Shown in pieces: positions 50,716 to 60,432 of a stretch of 64,000 nt of DNA. This DNA is from Thermomicrobiales bacterium. GTDB lineage: Bacteria; Chloroflexota; Chloroflexia; Thermomicrobiales; CFX8. Location: the NCBI GenBank assembly GCA_037045155.1, contig JBAOIG010000005.1:682001-746000 (forward strand). The letters run 5' to 3'. The notes beneath the pieces are model-generated. The model was not told where the DNA came from. It searched no databases and was given only the letters and a program-made list of their open reading frames with translations. How positions within the stretch are numbered: position 1 is the stretch's first letter; every line of letters begins with the position of its first letter. Both the position numbers and the translations under genes were made by a program.

Positions 50716-50772
50716 GCCGATCCCGCTCTTCATGGGGGCAGTGGACGTTCTTCCACGTCTCGAGCGTCTCCC

Positions 50773-51171
50773 ATGGCTAGGCCGCGAAAGAGCGACCAGC
50801 TCCGGGAGCCCGTTGCGACTGATGAGCCACTCGTCGACCTCGCAGCGGTTCGCGCCGCCCGCGCGGCGCTCCCGGAGGCGAGGGTTCTGGCCGGGGCGAG
50901 TGAGCTGTTCGGCGCGCTCGCCGATCCGACCCGGCTGCGAATTGCCGCGGCGCTGGCGGCGCGCGAGCTGTGCGTCAGCGATCTCGCCGCAACCCTCGGG
51001 TTGAGCCAGTCCGCCGCGTCCCATCAGTTGCGCGTCCTGCGCGAGCGTGGCCTTGTGCGTGCCCGCCGCGACGGGCGATTGTCGTACTACGCACTGGATG
51101 ATGAGCACGTCGCCGGCCTGTTTGGCCAGGCGCTTGACCATGTCCGTCACACGATGGAGGATCAGACATGA
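50773..51171 (+). CDS. ArsR/SmtB-family zinc-type repressor
   Basis: 132 residues from ATG at 50773. Winged helix ADPTRLRIAAAL and LSQSAASHQLRVLRERGLV. The last helix reads DEHVAGLFGQALDHVRH, which fits D-x-H-x10-H-x2-H exactly, the alpha-5 zinc/cobalt site of SmtB and CzrA. A cysteine in ELCVSDLA marks the alpha-3 site region. It overlaps the P-type ATPase gene (ATGA) and should repress it until Zn, Cd or Co rises. Confidence 0.92.
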   Translation: MARPRKSDQLREPVATDEPLVDLAAVRAARAALPEARVLAGASELFGALADPTRLRIAAALAARELCVSDLAATLGLSQSAASHQLRVLRERGLVRARRDGRLSYYALDDEHVAGLFGQALDHVRHTMEDQT

Positions 51172-53537
51172 CGGTTGCCCAACCCTCCGATGTCGCGCGG
51201 TTCACCCTCTCGAGCCTGCTCGATCCAGAGGTCGCCGACTGTGATTCCTGTCTCGGCCGGCTGACTGTCCGGCTGAGGGAGGTGAGCGGGGTTTCCTCCG
51301 CCGAGCTGGAATCCGGTGGGGCCGTCGCGCTGGCCTACGATCCGGCAGTAACGACGCCGCTGCTGCTGGAGGGCGCGGTCCGCGCCGAGGGCCAGGCGCT
51401 CGCGACGACGTTCACCCACGAAGTCTGGCCGATCGAAGGGATGGACTGCGCCGACTGCGCTCGCAATATCGAGCGTGGCGTCGTCCGCATGACTGGTGTC
51501 GCAAATGCCGCAGTGAACTTTGCCGGCGCCCGGCTGGCGGTCGAGTACGCCGCTGCCGAGACGAGCCGCGATGCGATCGCGCGGACGGTTTCGTCGATGG
51601 GCTATCGGCTGGCCGAGGAGGGCGCCGCGGCCACAGCGCCGCCGGAGGGCCTGCTGCGCCGCGTGCTGGCGGATCGCCAGGACCGGCTGGTGCTGCTCGG
51701 GACGGTGCTGGTGGTGGCCGGCCTTGCCCTCTCGCTGGTCGGCGCTCCCGAGCAGGCGTCGATCGCTGTCTGGGCTGTGGCGGCCGCGGTGGCTGGCTGG
51801 CCGGTGGCCCGCAAGGGTGTCGCGACCGTTCGCGCTACCCACCGGCTGGACATCAACATACTGATGACGATTGCCGTGATCGGCGCGGCCGTGCTCGGCC
51901 AGTGGCTGGAGGCCGCGACGGTCGTCGTCCTCTTCTCGCTCGGCGAGGCGCTCGAGCGAGCGACGATGGACCGCGCCCGCCACTCGATTCGCTCGCTGAT
52001 GGCGTTGGCCCCGGCCGAGGCGATCGTCCGCCACGGTGATCACGAGCACCGCGTCCCGGCTAGCGAGGTCTCGCCCGGCGATATCGTCATTGTCCGGCCT
52101 GGCGAGCGTCTGCCGGTCGATGGCGTCGTTGTCGCTGGCGCGTCGGCCATCAATCAGGCGCCGGTCACCGGCGAGAGCATCCCGGTCGATGTCGCGTCGG
52201 GGACATCCGTCTTCGCCGGAACGATCAATGGCCAGGGCGTGCTGGATGTCCGCGCTACTCGCAAGTCCGGCGACTCGACCATTGCCCGGATCATCCGGAT
52301 GGTCGAGGCGGCGCAGGCCCAGCGCGCCCCGTCGCAACGGTTCGTCGACACATTCGCGATGTATTACACCCCGGCAGTTATTGCTATCGCGGTCGCCGTC
52401 GCGCTGTTGCCGCCGCTTCTGGCTGGTGGCGACTGGGCCAGCTGGCTGTATCGCGCGCTCGTTCTCCTGGTGATTGCCTGCCCGTGCGCGCTTGTCATCT
52501 CGACCCCGGTTTCGATCGTTGCCGCGATCTCGGCTGCGGCGCGGGGTGGTGTTCTGATCAAGGGTGGCGCCCATCTGGAGGCGGCCGGCTCGCTTCGCGC
52601 GCTGGCGTTTGACAAGACCGGCACCCTCACCGTTGGCCGGCCGCGCGTCATCACGATCGAGCCATTCGATGGCCGTGCGCCGGACGAGCTCCTTGCCCTG
52701 GCCGCCGCCGTCGAGCGCTATTCGGAGCATCCCCTTGGGACGGCTATTGTCAACGCGGCCCACGATCGCGGGTTGCCGGCGAACGGTCACATCGTCACCG
52801 ACGTCGCCGCCACCACTGGCCGTGGCATCTCGGCGATGGTCGATGGCCAGCCAGTCCGCATTGGCGCCCGCGAGCTGGTCTCCGACGACGTCGCTCCCGA
52901 GGTCGAGCGGCAACTGGCCGCGCTGGAGGAGGCCGGCCAGACAGCAGTGCTGGTCGAAGTCGATGGCGTCCTGGCCGGTATTCTCGGGCTGGCCGATGAG
53001 GTTCGCCCCGAGGCGCGCGACGCCATTGCGGCGATCGAGCGGGCCGGCATCCGCGAGACAGTGATGCTCACCGGCGACCGCCCGGCCGTCGCCTATGCGA
53101 TCGCCAGTCAGGCTGGCGTTGACAACGTCCGGGCGAGCCTGCTGCCGGGTGATAAGGTCGCCGCCGTCGAGGAGCTGATCGAACGCCACGGCCGTGTCGG
53201 CATGGTCGGCGATGGCGTCAACGATGCCCCGGCGCTGGCTCGCGCGACGGTCGGCATCGCGATGGGCGCGGCCGGCACGGACACCGCGCTGGAAACCGCC
53301 GACATCGCTCTGATGGGTGACGACCTCGGCAAGCTCGCCTTCACCATCCGCCTCTCGCGCTCCGCGAAGCGGGTGATCGCCCAGAACATCAGCTTCTCGC
53401 TGGTGATCAAGGTTGTGTTCCTGCTGCTGGCGGTCGGCGGGGCGGCGACACTCTGGGAAGCAGTGTTCGCCGACGTCGGCGCGTCGCTGATTGTCACCCT
53501 CAACGGCATGCGCCTCCTGCGTATGCGCGACGTCTAG
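51168..53537 (+). CDS. zntA: Zn/Cd/Pb-type heavy-metal P1B ATPase
   Basis: 789 residues. A degenerate N-terminal metal domain (DCDSC) is followed by a canonical HMA domain (GMDCADCARN). Then come eight membrane helices, the actuator TGES (APVTGESIPV), the CPC ion site (IACPCALVIS), DKTGT phosphorylation site, SEHPLG, and GDGVNDAPAL. CPC with a zinc-type ArsR partner points to Zn2+/Cd2+ export rather than copper. Coupled to the ArsR gene. Confidence 0.94.
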   Translation: MTVAQPSDVARFTLSSLLDPEVADCDSCLGRLTVRLREVSGVSSAELESGGAVALAYDPAVTTPLLLEGAVRAEGQALATTFTHEVWPIEGMDCADCARNIERGVVRMTGVANAAVNFAGARLAVEYAAAETSRDAIARTVSSMGYRLAEEGAAATAPPEGLLRRVLADRQDRLVLLGTVLVVAGLALSLVGAPEQASIAVWAVAAAVAGWPVARKGVATVRATHRLDINILMTIAVIGAAVLGQWLEAATVVVLFSLGEALERATMDRARHSIRSLMALAPAEAIVRHGDHEHRVPASEVSPGDIVIVRPGERLPVDGVVVAGASAINQAPVTGESIPVDVASGTSVFAGTINGQGVLDVRATRKSGDSTIARIIRMVEAAQAQRAPSQRFVDTFAMYYTPAVIAIAVAVALLPPLLAGGDWASWLYRALVLLVIACPCALVISTPVSIVAAISAAARGGVLIKGGAHLEAAGSLRALAFDKTGTLTVGRPRVITIEPFDGRAPDELLALAAAVERYSEHPLGTAIVNAAHDRGLPANGHIVTDVAATTGRGISAMVDGQPVRIGARELVSDDVAPEVERQLAALEEAGQTAVLVEVDGVLAGILGLADEVRPEARDAIAAIERAGIRETVMLTGDRPAVAYAIASQAGVDNVRASLLPGDKVAAVEELIERHGRVGMVGDGVNDAPALARATVGIAMGAAGTDTALETADIALMGDDLGKLAFTIRLSRSAKRVIAQNISFSLVIKVVFLLLAVGGAATLWEAVFADVGASLIVTLNGMRLLRMRDV

Positions 53538-53733
53538 GCTCCCACGCGGCCGGCACATCGTCACGGCGTGCCGGCCGCGCCAACACCCCGCCAGCACGCC
53601 CCTCTTCCTGGCTGTGGTATCTCGGTTGACACGGAATTGGCGCGCTGTGTTGGCGCTCCATGTTGCGGTTGTCATCCCTTCGGCTCGATGATCGATACGA
53701 CGGATCGCAGCACGGTCGGAGGGGAGCAGCCAG

Positions 53734-54627
53734 ATGTCCGCCCAGGACGCGCGAGGTCACGAGCCGGTCAGCATCACTGTCCCGACATTCGATCCCTACG
53801 CGCCGGCCGAGATGGCCCGTCGCGTCGAGCTTGCCGGGGTTACCAAAGCCGGGCTGGATGTGCTCAGCCTGCTGACGCTGGCAGTGCTAGCCGGCGCGTT
53901 CATCGCGCTCGGCGCGCAACTGGCGACGGTCGTCGGGGTGGATTCGACGCTCGGCTTCGGCCCGACGCGTCTGCTGGTCGGAGTCGCCTTCTCGCTGGGC
54001 CTGATCCTGGTCGTCATCGCCGGGGCGGAGCTGTTCACTGGCAATACGTTGATCGTGATGGCCTGGCTGGGCCGGCAGGTCAGCGCGCGCAGGCTGCTGC
54101 GCAACTGGAGCCTCGCCTATCTCGGCAACTTCATCGGCGCGCTCGGCACTGTCGCGCTCGTCTATCTCGCCGGCCAGTGGGCGCTGGGTGGAAACAAGGT
54201 CGGCGCGGCGGCCCTCTCCACCGCTAATGCCAAAGTCCAGCTATCGTTTGGCGAGGCGATCGCCCGCGGCATCCTCTGCAACACGCTGGTCAACCTGGCT
54301 GTCTGGCTTTGCTTCAGCGCCCGCAGCAACGTCGACAAGGTCGTCGCGATCGTCCCCGCAATTGCCGGGTTCGTTGCGTCCGGCTTCGAGCACAGCGTCG
54401 CCAACATGTACTTTGTCCCGCTCGGTATCCTGCTGCGCGATCGTCCGGCTGTCGTCGAGGCGGCCGGCCTTCAACCAGACGCTCTCTCCAATCTGACCTG
54501 GAGCGGCTTCCTCTGGAACAACCTGCTCCCGGTCACGATCGGCAACATCATCGGAGGCGGCTTGCTCGTCGCGGCGGTCTACTGGCTCGTCTATCTGCGG
54601 CCGAAGGGGTGGGGGGGTGAGGGATGA
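53734..54627 (+). CDS. Formate/nitrite transporter (FNT) family channel
   Basis: 297 residues, six helices. FNT signatures: AGAELFTGNTLIV (helix 3) and GILCNTLVNLAVWL; the pore histidine region GFEHSVANMYFVPLG is complete. Family channels carry formate, nitrite, hydrosulfide or lactate. No formate or nitrite enzyme gene is adjacent. The 3' end runs into a G-rich repeat (KGWGGEG then stop). Confidence 0.93.
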   Translation: MSAQDARGHEPVSITVPTFDPYAPAEMARRVELAGVTKAGLDVLSLLTLAVLAGAFIALGAQLATVVGVDSTLGFGPTRLLVGVAFSLGLILVVIAGAELFTGNTLIVMAWLGRQVSARRLLRNWSLAYLGNFIGALGTVALVYLAGQWALGGNKVGAAALSTANAKVQLSFGEAIARGILCNTLVNLAVWLCFSARSNVDKVVAIVPAIAGFVASGFEHSVANMYFVPLGILLRDRPAVVEAAGLQPDALSNLTWSGFLWNNLLPVTIGNIIGGGLLVAAVYWLVYLRPKGWGGEG

Positions 54628-54745
54628 GAGGCGGGGGATGAGAGGCGGGGGACGCACTGTCTGGCGGCTACACGGCCGGTGATGTGCCAGTTGCCCGGTT
54701 CACGTTGTCCCGCCGGTTATCCCCCGTCCCCCGTCCCTGATAATC

Positions 54746-55588
54746 CTACGATCCGACCGTCGCGGGTTCGCGGTAGGCGGAGGGCCGTCGGTTGGCCAGC
54801 GACGGGAGTTGGGCGCGGATCTTCCGCAGCGCGTCGAAGTCGAGGTCGGCGACGATGACCCCCTCGCCGTTCGGCGCGTCGGCGACGACCGTGCCCCACG
54901 GATCGATGATGACGCTGTGGCCGTAGCACTGCGCGTTTAGCTCGTGCGCGCCGAACTGCCCCGGCGCAAGCACCCAGGTCTGGTTCTCGATCGCCCGTGC
55001 CCGGAGCAGGACGTGCCAGTGATCCTTGCCGGTGAACATCGTGAACGCCGCCGGGACCAGCAGTACCTCCGCGCCGGCCAGCGCCAGTTGGCGATAGAGC
55101 TCCGGGAAGCGCAGGTCGTAGCAGATCGACAGCCCGACTGTGTGGCCATCGATATCGACCGTCACCACCTCGTCGCCCGGCAGGATCGTCGACGACTCGT
55201 TGGCCGTCACGTTGCCGGTCAGGTCGATGTCGAACAGGTGGATCTTCCGATAGGTCGCGATGATCTCGCCGCTCGGGTCGAAGACCACCGACGTGTTGTA
55301 GTACATCCCCGGCGTGTCGGAGCGTTCATGGATTGAGCCGCCGTGCAGCCAGATGCCGTGCTGGCGCGCCTTCGCCGCGAAGCGTTCGGTCGTCGGGCCA
55401 GGGATCGGCTCGGCGACCTCTTCGTGCTGCTCGCGCGGCCCGAGGAAGCTGACGTACTCCGGCAGGACGACGAGCCGCGCTCCTCGCGCCGCTGCCTCGT
55501 CGATCAGCTCCTCCGCCCGCCGCAGATTTGCCTCCTTGTCGGACTGGGTGTTCATCTGCGCCAACCCGACCCGCATCGTGTCGCTCAT
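54746..55588 (-). CDS. Carbon-nitrogen hydrolase (Nit1/NIT2-like nitrilase superfamily)
   Basis: 280 residues. The catalytic triad is visible: Glu in VLPEYVSFLG, Lys in YRKIHLFDI, Cys in LSICYDLRFPELYR. The start MRVGLAQMNTQSDKEANL (after two N-terminal codons) and C-terminal end fit Nit1-type omega- or deaminated-glutathione amidases. The upstream start overlaps no gene; it is divergent from the RraA-like gene. Confidence 0.92.
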   Translation of the reverse strand: MSDTMRVGLAQMNTQSDKEANLRRAEELIDEAAARGARLVVLPEYVSFLGPREQHEEVAEPIPGPTTERFAAKARQHGIWLHGGSIHERSDTPGMYYNTSVVFDPSGEIIATYRKIHLFDIDLTGNVTANESSTILPGDEVVTVDIDGHTVGLSICYDLRFPELYRQLALAGAEVLLVPAAFTMFTGKDHWHVLLRARAIENQTWVLAPGQFGAHELNAQCYGHSVIIDPWGTVVADAPNGEGVIVADLDFDALRKIRAQLPSLANRRPSAYREPATVGS

Positions 55589-55696
55589 GTCGTTTCTGCC
55601 TCCTGGTTGCGCTGCTCGTCAGACTCGACCAGTGTAGCGGACTCGCATACCCTATGTGGGCGCGTATGCCGCCAGACCGGAATGGAGGAGCGAGCG

Positions 55697-56380
55697 ATGA
55701 TCGTTATCAACGAGCGCATCGAGCCGGACGTGCCGGCCGAGCTGCTGGATCGTCTGCGCGAGATCCCGCCAGCCACGATCGGCCACGTCCTGCATTTCGG
55801 CTTCATGGACCCGGCGCTGCGGCCGACCGGCCGGCGCGGGTTCATTGTCTGCGGGCCGGCGCTCACCGTCAGGGCAATGGCAATCGACAGCTCGGTCGTC
55901 CATAAGGCGATCGACATGGCCCGGCCGGGCGACGTGCTGGTTATCGACCGCAACGGCGACGAGAAGCACGCGTGCTGGGGCGAGATGACCTCGCTGGCTG
56001 CCCACGTCAAGGGGCTGGCCGCGACGGTCGTCGATGGTCCGCTCACCGATATCGTCGAGATCGAGGATCTTGGCTACCTCGTCTTCAGTCGCGGTGTCTC
56101 GCCAATCACAACACGCGGGCTGGCCCAGACCGGCGAGATCAACACCATCGTCCAGTGCGGTGGCGTCAGCGTCTCCCCCGGCGACATCATCCTGGCTGAC
56201 GACAACGGCGTCCTCGTCATCAAGCCGGAGCAGATCGCGATGCTCGTCGAGCACTGCGAGCCGCTGGCCCGAGCCGAGCCAGAGAAGCGTCGTCGCCTGC
56301 GCGCGGGCGAGCCGCTGGTCGAAATCTCCGGCGCCAACCGCAAGATCGCCGCGACATTGGCGGCCCAACGCGGGCATTGA
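55697..56380 (+). CDS. RraA-like/aldolase-type family protein (dimethylmenaquinone methyltransferase-like)
   Basis: 227 residues from ATG at 55697 (GGAGGAGCG). RraA/HMG-aldolase core: PATIGHVLHFG, GPALTVRAM, MARPGDVLVID, and the metal/substrate loop GEMTSLAAHVKG with GLAATVVDGPLTDI. The Asp/Arg pattern is of class II 4-hydroxy-4-methyl-2-oxoglutarate aldolases, but many relatives are regulators. 25 bases before the creatininase-like gene, probably one operon. Confidence 0.88.
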   Translation: MIVINERIEPDVPAELLDRLREIPPATIGHVLHFGFMDPALRPTGRRGFIVCGPALTVRAMAIDSSVVHKAIDMARPGDVLVIDRNGDEKHACWGEMTSLAAHVKGLAATVVDGPLTDIVEIEDLGYLVFSRGVSPITTRGLAQTGEINTIVQCGGVSVSPGDIILADDNGVLVIKPEQIAMLVEHCEPLARAEPEKRRRLRAGEPLVEISGANRKIAATLAAQRGH

Positions 56381-56405
56381 TTGATAGAGGAAGGCAGCGA
56401 GGCAC

Positions 56406-57131
56406 ATGTACATGCTCGAGCATCCCTGGCCGGCGTTCGATGAGATCCGCGAGAAGACCGACCTGATCATCGTCCCGAGTGGCGCGGTCGAGGTGTATGG
56501 GACGCACCTGCCGGTCGGGACGGACACGATCGTCGCGACCCATATCGCGCGGCTGGTTGGCGAGCGGCTGGGCGCGCCGGTGCTGCCTGCGCTGCCGGTC
56601 GGCTTCTCTCGCTCGCTGGGCGACTTCCCCGGCACGCTCAGCATCTCGACGCCGACGCTGATAGCGTATCTGCGCGAGATGACCGAGAGCGTTGTCGACT
56701 GGGGCTTCCGCCGCTTCCTCTTCATCAATAGCCACCGTGGCAACATCGGCCCGGTCGGCGAGGTGGCGATGGCGTTGCAGGATGCCCACGGCGCCCGCTG
56801 CGCACAGGTGTTCTGGTGGGACTACGTCGCCGCGCTGGTGAAGGATGTCGTCGAGACCGGCGCGCAGGCCAACGGGCATGCCTCCGAGATCGGCACGTCG
56901 ATCATGCTCCACATCGCGCCAGAGCTGGTTGTCCGCGACGAGATCCGCGACCAGACTCCGGCCGGCCCGCTGCCATACGCCGACATCACCCAGTACAAAG
57001 GCATGAAGGCGCGCTCCGAGACCGGCGTCGTCGGCAACCCGGCCGTCGCGACGGCGGAGAAGGGGGCCGAGATCGTCAGCCGGGGAGTCGAGCGGATCGT
57101 CGCGTTCGTCCGCGATGAGTTCGGAGGCTGA
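56406..57131 (+). CDS. Creatininase-family amidohydrolase
   Basis: 241 residues. Metal ligands: GAVEVYGTHLPVGTD (Glu, His, Asp) and the later INSHRGNIGPV and ASEIGTSIML (Glu). The family includes creatininase and mycofactocin- or riboflavin-linked amidases. Together with the RraA-like gene it may form a catabolic step acting on small amides or lactams, but nothing names the substrate. Confidence 0.9.
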   Translation: MYMLEHPWPAFDEIREKTDLIIVPSGAVEVYGTHLPVGTDTIVATHIARLVGERLGAPVLPALPVGFSRSLGDFPGTLSISTPTLIAYLREMTESVVDWGFRRFLFINSHRGNIGPVGEVAMALQDAHGARCAQVFWWDYVAALVKDVVETGAQANGHASEIGTSIMLHIAPELVVRDEIRDQTPAGPLPYADITQYKGMKARSETGVVGNPAVATAEKGAEIVSRGVERIVAFVRDEFGG

Positions 57132-57157
57132 CCGGCCGGCCGCGCCGCTGCGCTGTC

Positions 57158-57208
57158 TGGCACGCCAACCAGCCCGGCCAGATAGCCGGGCAAGGCTGGC
57201 GTGCCAGA
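57158..57208. terminator. Bidirectional hairpin between creatininase and cold-shock genes
   Basis: CTGGCACGCCAACCAGCCCG pairs with its near-complement ending CTGGCGTGCCAG around a short loop. The stem runs over about 20 positions. It serves two convergent genes. Confidence 0.75.
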
Positions 57209-57215
57209 GCGATGG

Positions 57216-57443
57216 TTACTCCTCGATAAGCCTGACGTTCGTCGCGCGGCTGCGATCGGGATGACGCGGATCCGGCTCGACGTCGAACTCGACGCGTTGC
57301 CCTTCGTGAAGGTCGCCGACGAATCCATCCTCCAGAGCCGATTGATGGAAGAAGACGTCCGAACCGCGACTTGGCGCGCCATCCGGCGTGATGAACCCGA
57401 ACCCCTTGTCGGGCAAGATTGTCTTGATCGTTCCTTGTGGCAT
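57216..57443 (-). CDS. Cold-shock domain protein (CspA-like)
   Basis: 75 residues from ATG at 57443 (CAGGAGGG). RNA-binding motifs KGFGFITPDG (RNP1) and DVFFHQSAL (RNP2) in the five-stranded OB fold. It probably acts as a nucleic acid chaperone. The last strand VEFDVEPDPRHPDRSRATNVRL is slightly longer than in CspA. Confidence 0.95.
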   Translation of the reverse strand: MPQGTIKTILPDKGFGFITPDGAPSRGSDVFFHQSALEDGFVGDLHEGQRVEFDVEPDPRHPDRSRATNVRLIEE

Positions 57444-57784
57444 GTCGCCCTCCTGCGTGGCCGCCCGACAGCGAGCGGCGTGTCGTACCACTCCCCCGCG
57501 CAATCTCGTTGCCAACGAATCGGGACGGGGGGACGGGGAAGGTTTGGGGCGATCGGCGATCGGCGCGGAGCGGTGCAATAGCCTGACGGGCGCCTATAGC
57601 CCTGGCGTGCGCCTGCGGGCGCCGGACAGGCCGGGTCCTGTCCCTACGCAACCATCGACGTCCCCGTCCCTCGTCCCCCATCCCCCGTCCCCAACTTCTA
57701 ACCCCGTTCAAATGTCCCCGCCCTATCGTGTTCCCAGTTGATGCGGGCGCGGGGCCCGCGATGGCAAATGATGGGGAGCATTAC
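57444..57784. other. Intergenic region with a single copy of the 86-bp repeat unit
   Basis: About 340 bases: promoter and leader of the cold-shock gene on the left. A degenerate copy of the 86-bp minisatellite unit (GCGTGCGCCTGCGGGCGCC...GGACAGG, minus orientation) at ~57603-57660, followed by C-rich GTCCCCC repeats to ~57690. Confidence 0.6.
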
Positions 57785-58166
57785 ATGTCACAACGGATTG
57801 CCCTCTGGATGTCGGCCGCCCTGTCGGTCGCGTTCGCGCTGATCGTCAGCGCGGTGCTGGTCGGCCCGTCGATCACCACCGCTGACCCGGCCGATAGCCG
57901 CTACGCCGCGCAGCAGACCGATGCGATCAATCGCGGCGACTGGGCGCAACTGGACTGGTTCGGCCAGCCGGTCTCGTCCACACAGGCCGCGATGTGGCAG
58001 GCGGACGGCGCGAACGCCGACCTCGTGGCGGTGAGCTACGACGACCACGACGACAAGGACAAGCACGACGACGATCACGACAAGAAGGACAAGAAGGACA
58101 AGAAGGACAAGCGCGACAAGCACGATGACGATCACGACAAGAAGGACAAGCACGACGAGGAACACC

Positions 58167-58174
<8 letters not shown>
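57785..58174 (+). CDS. Exported or membrane-anchored protein with Asp/His/Lys-only tail
   Basis: 129 residues from ATG at 57785 (GGGGAG). One N-terminal membrane helix or signal (WMSAALSVAFALIVSAVLV), a ~60-residue middle (AAQQTDAINRGDWAQLDW), then ~43 residues built almost only from Asp, His and Lys in repeated DDHDKKDK units. Such tails can bind divalent metals. It heads a row of genes: a second charged protein, ApbE, a transmembrane reductase and a two-component system. Confidence 0.75.
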
Positions 58175-58465
<291 letters not shown>

Positions 58466-58469
<4 letters not shown>

Positions 58470-59674
58470 GCGCTGCGACGATCGCGACCCGCACAGTCGC
58501 GCGCCACGCCTTCCCGGCGATGGGATCGACGATCGAGCTGGCGCTGGCCGGCGAGGAAGACCGCGACCCGGCCAGCGCCTGGCAGCTGGCCGAGGAGCTG
58601 GCCGCCGAATGGGAGCGCACGTTCAGCCGCTTCCGACCCGATTCGGAGCTCTCGCGGCTCAACACGGCGGCCGGCCAGCCGGTCGCCGTCTCGCCGCGCT
58701 TCTACGATGCCGTTGCGGCGGCGCTGGAGGGCAGCCGGGCCAGCGGCGGGCTTTTTGACCCGACCATCCTGCCGGCTCTCGTCGCCCTCGGCTACGACCG
58801 CGACTTCCGCGAGCTTGACGTAACGCCGGAGTCACAGCCATCTGGCACATCGGTCGTTCCGAGTGGGTCGACGAGTGTGAACTCTCAGGTCGGTAGCCCC
58901 CCTGTGCCTTGTCATCCTGAGCGCGCACGCGAAGGATCTCTCCTGATGAATACAGTCAAACCCGGGAAGAGGTTCCCCGCTGAGGATCGGAATGGCACAG
59001 GGCGGAGAGGGCTGCCGATCCCGTGGGCTGGCATTGGCGCACGGCTGAATCGCCAGCGAGACATCCGATACGACACGACACCGTCCTCAGCATTGCCCTC
59101 GGATACCGACGACGCTCGCGTCCCCGCGCCAGGAGTGAGCGGGATCGTGCTCGATCCGACGGCGCGAACCGTCTGGCTGCCAGCCGGCGTCACGATCGAC
59201 CTGGGCGGCATCGCCAAGGGTCTCTACGCCGATGCGCTGGCGGCGATGCTGGCCGATTGGCCGGGCGGCTGTGTCTCGGCCGGCGGCGATCTGCGCGTCT
59301 GGGGCGATGGGCCGACCGGCGACGGCTGGGTTGTCGGTGTCGAGCACCCCGGCGACCCTGAGCGCGACATCTCCCGCGTACGAATGCATGACGAGGCGGC
59401 AGCGACCTCCGGCACGAACCGCCGGTCGTGGCGGCGCGGGGACGCCGAGGCGCACCACTTGATCGACCCGCGAACTGGGACATCGGCCGACCGGTCACTG
59501 TGGTCGGTCACTGTGGTCGGACAGACTGCCGGCCTCGCCGAGGTCGCCGCAACGGCGCTCTTCCTGTCCGGCGGCGATCCTGCCGCGCTGGATGGGTTTG
59601 CCGGCCGCGTCGGCCCGGCCCTCATCGTCGAGCATGACGGGGCCGTCCGGACGATCGACCGAAGGGAGCATTGA
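58466..59674 (+). CDS. apbE: FAD:protein FMN transferase (ApbE family) with in-frame repeat insertion
   Basis: 402 residues from GTG overlapping the upstream stop. ApbE motifs: HAFPAMGSTIELAL, FSRFRPDSELSRLN, the FAD loop DLGGIAKGLYADAL, and HHLIDPRTGTSAD. ApbE covalently attaches FMN to exported proteins. Residues ~130-205 are extra: they carry the translation of an extragenic palindrome (CHPERAREGSLL) and low-complexity flanks. No FMN-binding substrate domain is obvious next door. Confidence 0.9.
58909..58999. repeat. Extragenic palindrome copy inside apbE
   Basis: TGTCATCCTGAGCGCGCACGCGAAGGATCTCTCC matches the inverted right arm of copy C; the distal part GGAAGAGGTTCCCCGC...GGAATGGCACA is a decayed right arm. 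The 91 bases keep the apbE frame open and are translated as CHPERAREGSLL and further. Confidence 0.8.
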
Positions 59675-59675
59675 G

Positions 59676-60422
59676 ATGGCTTCACAACCACGAGTGACCG
59701 ATGGCCGCGTCCCGCTCGCGCCGGTCGGGCTAATCGTCGTGTCGGCGGGAATCCTCGGCCTGGCGGCCGGCGCAGCGGCCGGCGGCACGTCGCTCAGCCC
59801 GCTGACCTGGTATCTCGCGCGCGCCTCGGGCCTGACGCTCTACCTGCTACTCTGGCTATCGGTCGTCTCCGGGCTGGCGATGACGACGAAGCTGCCGCGG
59901 GCGCTGGCCGGCGGGGGCCAGAGCTGGCTGATGCACCGGGTCACCAGCGAGCTGGCGATCGTCATGCTCGGCCTCCATATCCTCTCACTGGCATTCGACC
60001 CGACCGTGCCGCTCGGTATGCTTGGCGTGCTTGTGCCGTTCGCCAGCGATGTCCGCCAACCGTGGACCGACCTGGGGATCTTCGCGGCCTGGGGCCTGCT
60101 GGCGATTACCGGTAGCTTCGCCGTCCGTGGCCTGCTCGGCCGGCGTGGCTGGGCGCTGCTTCACCGGCTGACCTTCCCGCTCTGGGCCGTCGCGCTGGCC
60201 CACGCGATCGGCGCCGGGAGCGACAGCCGGCAGATCTGGGCGGCGGCGTTCTACGGGCTGACGACGGCGGCGGTCGTCTTTCTGACCAGCTACCGGCTGC
60301 TGCGGCTGGGCCAACGTGGGCAGGGGCCGGTCTCGATGCCGGGCCCGGTGCGCGACCGCGAACGGATGCGGGCGCAGGTCGAGCGCTACCGACAGGTCCA
60401 CCAGAGCGCCCAGCGGCGCTAG
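59676..60422 (+). CDS. Ferric-reductase-like transmembrane protein (MsrQ/FRD-type haem domain)
   Basis: 248 residues, ATG one base after the apbE stop. Six or seven helices with paired histidines in MHRVTSELAIVMLGLHILSL and LLHRLTFPLWAVALAHAIG, the bis-His haem pattern of ferric-reductase-like membrane domains (MsrQ, NOX type). No flavin or NAD domain is present, so electrons would come from a partner, such as an FMN protein made by ApbE. Confidence 0.85.
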   Translation: MASQPRVTDGRVPLAPVGLIVVSAGILGLAAGAAAGGTSLSPLTWYLARASGLTLYLLLWLSVVSGLAMTTKLPRALAGGGQSWLMHRVTSELAIVMLGLHILSLAFDPTVPLGMLGVLVPFASDVRQPWTDLGIFAAWGLLAITGSFAVRGLLGRRGWALLHRLTFPLWAVALAHAIGAGSDSRQIWAAAFYGLTTAAVVFLTSYRLLRLGQRGQGPVSMPGPVRDRERMRAQVERYRQVHQSAQRR

Positions 60423-60432
60423 CGGAGCGACG

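Noticed and set aside
51162..53675. 837-codon open frame on the minus strand opposite the metal ATPase gene
   Set aside because: Rich in Arg, Asp, Gly and His, with no domain, and exactly antisense to a gene with every P-type ATPase motif. Long antisense frames are expected in GC-rich codon-biased DNA.
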